This document shows, one piece after another, positions 61,008 to 64,000 of a stretch of 64,000 nt of DNA. The notes under the pieces are model-generated. The model ran no database searches, had not been told where the DNA came from, and saw only the letters and a program-made list of their open reading frames with translations. Position 1 is the stretch's first letter, and every line of letters begins with the position of its first letter. Source of the stretch: Cryptomeria japonica. Its lineage: Eukaryota > Streptophyta > Pinopsida > Cupressales > Cupressaceae. The stretch is from assembly GCF_030272615.1 (NCBI RefSeq), contig NC_081415.1, positions 597,437,335 to 597,501,334 of the forward strand, given 5' to 3'. Both the position numbers and the translations under genes were made by a program.

Positions 61008-61668
61008 TGTTAAATTCTGTGAGAAGCAAGAATTGAGCCAGGATCTGATGTCGGCCATAGATCACATGCAACTCCAAGCAACGGATGATCGAAGATCAAG
61101 ATAGCTGAATGAAGATAAATCTTATATGAGAGAAAAATAGAGATGAAGAAGAGAATTTAGAGAAGACTCTCACCGAGCTATCACTTCACTTGTGAAGGTG
61201 AGAGTATATTGCTTATTATATAGAAAAATAATAGCATATACAACCAAGAGGTGCATTAAATCCCACCTCCATAAAAAGTGGGAGGTTTTACCTACTACCC
61301 CATAAAAGGTGGGAGGTTTTTACCTACTTGGTAAATGCCAAAACATGTGGCATAACCTCCTTACATGAAAACAAAAAAGGAGTTATAAGAGGTGGCACAT
61401 AAGGCCAAAAGAGGGTGAGAAACCCAACTACCCCATAACCCACTTAGGAAATGACAAAATAGTGGTTATGAGAGGTGGCACAACAAGCCAAAAGAGGGTG
61501 TGTAACTCAACTACCCATGTGAGGTGGAGAGTTACACATGTAGCTAATGTATTCCGCCACGTGTCCTCATATTAACCACACCTAATAACCTAAGCAAGCT
61601 TAATAATATATGTGTAGGAAAAATAAATACCCCCTAACATAAGGAAAATAAAAAAACCTACACTAACA
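61008..61668 (-). repeat. 5' LTR of copia D
   Basis: 661 bp, partner of 55291-55951, about 4 differences. TATA-like minus-strand TATATAATAA near 61222-61213. Followed on the right by the CACAT duplication. Confidence 0.97.
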
Positions 61669-61894
61669 CACATCACATATGTAAGGTAAAAGTGTCAGTC
61701 CATGACAATAATCCATAAAAATAGCATTAATCACAAGTACTAAAATACTGTAAGAAAGCATACATTATATATCTAGTTAAAGAATGAAATAACATCTAAT
61801 AAGTCTGAATAAAGTATAGCAGTAATGTATCAACTGAAAATTCAACTGCAGTAAAATATAAGTCTAACAAGTTCGATCAAGAAGGGGTACTACA
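61669..61894 (-). repeat. Start of chromovirus E 3' LTR (remainder displaced by copia D)
   Basis: On the minus strand the purine run GTTTTGGGGGGGAGAA is followed by TGTAGTACCCC, a typical tract-LTR junction at 61895/61894. The LTR runs left into the copia D insertion. Confidence 0.65.
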
Positions 61895-64000
61895 TTCTCC
61901 CCCCCAAAACTAGGCTTACTCCTGGAAGCCTAAACAGATAAGAATAGATCTCTCTCATCTTCACTGCATCCTCCCAAGTCATCGAGGTCTCATCATTTGG
62001 ATCCCATAGGACCCTTACCTGGTCGATGGTACGATCCCTGAGTGTCAACTCCCGATGTTGTAGAATGTGCACGAGCTCCATAGAAAGATGCCCATCCTCG
62101 ACCTGCAAAGCGTTCCAATCAAGAACATGTGTCACTTCAGGATGATAAGGTCGAAGAAATGAAACATGAAAGACATCATGGTTGTGGATAGAATTGATGG
62201 CAAGGCAAGATGGTAGGCAACAAATCCTATCCTCTCAAGGATCTCAAAAGGGCCAACAAAATGAGGCGCCAACTTAGAACCCTTTCAATAATGGATCAAA
62301 CTCTTTCGTGGACGCATTGTCAAGAACACGTGGTTGGCAACAAAAAATTGACGATCTACCCTATGAGCATCTGCATACTTCTTCTGCCAATCCTGTGCAA
62401 CTACCAAATGCTCACGAATCCTCTCAACCTGTTTCTCCATCTCTCGAGGCAAATCTGGTCCTAACCTCACCCTATCCTCCAACCGATCCCAACTCAAAGG
62501 AGTACGGAAAGGATGACCATACAATCCTTAGAAAGGAGACATACCTATGGAGATATGATATCCATTATTATGAGAAAACTCCACTAGATAAATATAATCC
62601 TCCCAGTGCGACTGCTAGTCCATAACATACATGCGAAGCATGTCCTCCAAAACGTGATTCACTTGCTCGGTTTGACCATCTATCTCTGGATGATAAGTTG
62701 AACTAAAGTTCAACTCGGTCCCCAAAGCATGCTAAAGTGAGGTCCACAAGGCTAATGTAAACACACGATCTCTATTAGATATGATCCATCTTGGAATCCC
62801 ATGCAACCTCATCACCTCTTCCAAGAAAACTCGTGCCACCACTGCTGTCGTATAAGAAGCTCGAATAGGAACAAATGAGCAACCTTGGTCAATCTGTCAA
62901 CAATGACCATGATGGCATCATGATGACACGAAGAAACAAGCAACCCAACAATAAAATCCATGGAAATGATGTCCCGTTTCCAATTTGGTACTAGGTTAGG
63001 CTATAAAAGCCATGTCGGGTGCTGATGCTGTGCCTTCACCCACTGACATTCCAATCACTTCGAAATAAAATCAGCAATGTCACGTTTCATACCAGCCTAA
63101 TGATAAATTTGTCTAAGATCTGCGTGCATCTTCTTGACACCCGGATGTGTCAAATAAGGTGCATGATGGGCCTTAGTCATGATCAAAACACGAAGACCCT
63201 CCAAAGGAGGTACATAGATCCATCCAAGATGACAAAGAAGACCATCTGCCTCAAGGTTATAACTAGAATGTCTACCCTCTAATGGCCTTCTCGACTCCGT
63301 CACGGCTTTAACATCCTGATACCAGGTATCCTGAGGAAGAACTCCAAGAATTCTCTCTCTCAAGTCAACTCGAAGGGACAATGCTGCAACCTCCTACCAC
63401 CTACGACTCAAAGAATTTGCCACTACGTTCTCTTTCCCTTGAATATATCAAACCTCAAAATCATACTCGCAGAGAAATTCCATCCATCTTCGTTGTTGAG
63501 CATTCAAGTTTGGCTACGTGAAAATATACTGCAAACTGCGGTGATCACTATGCAACTCAAACTGACGCCCCAACAGAAAATGTCACCATCTAACTAACAC
63601 ATGCACTACAGATTCCAAATCCAAATCATGAACTAGATAGTTCAACTCGTGGTCCTTGATTTTATGAAACTCATAGGTAACCACACGCCCATCTTGCATA
63701 AACACTGTACCTAAACCTTCTAAAGAGGCATCTGTGCATACCATAAAATCTTTGGATGGATCGGGGACTACCAAAATCAGAGCACTGACAGGGAGTTCCT
63801 TCAAGGTACGAAAAGATGAGTCTCACTACTCTGACCAAACAAACTTCTTCCCTTTCCTCTAAAGAGAAGTAATCAGGTGACCTATCCAGGAAAAACTCTG
63901 AACAAAGCGATAGTAATATCCGGCCAAACCCATAAAACTTTGAACTTCTGAAACATTGGTCGGTGCTGGCCAATCCACTATGGCTTGGATCCTTGAAGGA
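61890..64000 (-). pseudogene. pol: Chromovirus (Ty3/gypsy) pol, 3' part, decayed and truncated by window end
   Basis: Minus strand, entering from beyond 64000. A fragment of RT/RNase H is near 63973-63580 (GRILLS-type decayed RT end, then VCTDASLEGLGTVFMQDGRV). An integrase zinc-finger region lies near 63380-63100 (HHAPYLTHPGVKKMHADLRQIYH). The integrase core is recognisable only in pieces with several stops (62950-62600). The integrase C-terminal segment is near 62524-62290 (VAQDWQKKYADAHR, HVFL) followed by a GPFEILERIG-type module. A chromodomain follows at about 62060-61900 (RDRTIDQVRVLWDPNDETSMTWEDAVKMREIYSYLF). The chromodomain identifies a plant chromovirus. Frames shift and stop repeatedly, so it is inactive. 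Confidence 0.88.
61895..61909 (-). promoter_or_regulatory. Polypurine tract of chromovirus E
   Basis: Minus strand purine run with seven G residues, directly before TGTAGTACC. It also encodes the last residues of the pol frame, whose TAG stop (61892-61890) lies inside the LTR. Confidence 0.7.

Larger units (their letters stand above)
55291..61668 (-). mobile_element. Ty1/copia element D, young and nearly intact
   Basis: Two 661-bp LTRs (55291-55951 and 61008-61668) with target duplication CACAT at 55286-55290 and 61669-61673. tRNA-iMet primer site at 61007-60995, polypurine tract at 55962-55952, and a single 1375-codon gag-pol frame at 60231-56107. The LTRs differ at about 4 positions by eye (~0.6%), so this is the most recent insertion in the window. 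It lies in the 3' LTR region of chromovirus E. Confidence 0.97.

Overview
The window looks like intergenic heterochromatin from a large-genome land plant. It is AT-rich and almost entirely mobile DNA, and I found no convincing single-copy host gene, rRNA or tRNA gene. A gymnosperm or similar giant plant genome would fit (Tat-lineage Ty3/gypsy elements, chromovirus, Ty1/copia, a plant-mobile-domain gene), but the sequence alone does not settle the species.

Left half (1-32.3 kb): three nested Ty3/gypsy (Tat-lineage) elements. The oldest, C, lies on the minus strand and is split in two: pol at 2-5289, and gag, leader, primer-binding site and a putative 5' LTR at 25855-32322. Element A (plus strand, 5290-25854) sits inside C with a 5-bp target duplication GATGC. 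Element B (plus strand, 10850-23583) sits inside A with target duplication AGATG. Removing each inner element plus one duplication copy leaves the interrupted reading frame open across the junction. Hand-counted LTR divergence is about 3.5% for A and 2.2% for B, in agreement with the nesting. A carries only a gag-type frame. B carries only protease, G-patch, reverse transcriptase, two RNase H domains and integrase, plus an antisense, intron-containing plant-mobile-domain (PMD) gene. A and B share the same 16-nt polypurine tract and tRNA-Trp-type primer site, which suggests a complementary gag/pol pair.

Middle (32.3-49.2 kb): no clear protein genes. The main object is an apparent large inverted-repeat (foldback-like) element at 34670-42785. 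Its arms start with a shared terminus, then arrays of ATTTGGC...GCCAAAT palindromes and long polypyrimidine/polypurine tracts. Between the arms is a 3.4-kb 20-bp satellite whose units flip orientation at CATATG palindromes. A second, one-armed copy lies at 45268-47420. The large element is flanked by old, diverged direct repeats (33306-33705 and 44056-44463) that look like LTRs of a decayed copia element.

Right part (49.2-64 kb): an unrecognised long minus-strand frame of about 1,030 codons (49237-52340) broken by TAG codons; an 850-bp cluster of ATCGATGA-type repeats; a nearly intact young Ty1/copia element D (55291-61668, target duplication CACAT, LTRs about 0.6% different, tRNA-iMet primer site); and the 3' end of a chromodomain-bearing Ty3/gypsy chromovirus E (about 61669-64000), into whose 3' LTR D appears to have inserted.

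Across all elements the coding frames are broken mostly by single in-frame TGA, TAG or TAA codons at sites compatible with CGA, CAG or CAA becoming a stop by C-to-T change. Frameshifts are rare in C, A, B and D. This is the pattern expected of heavily methylated, silenced transposons.
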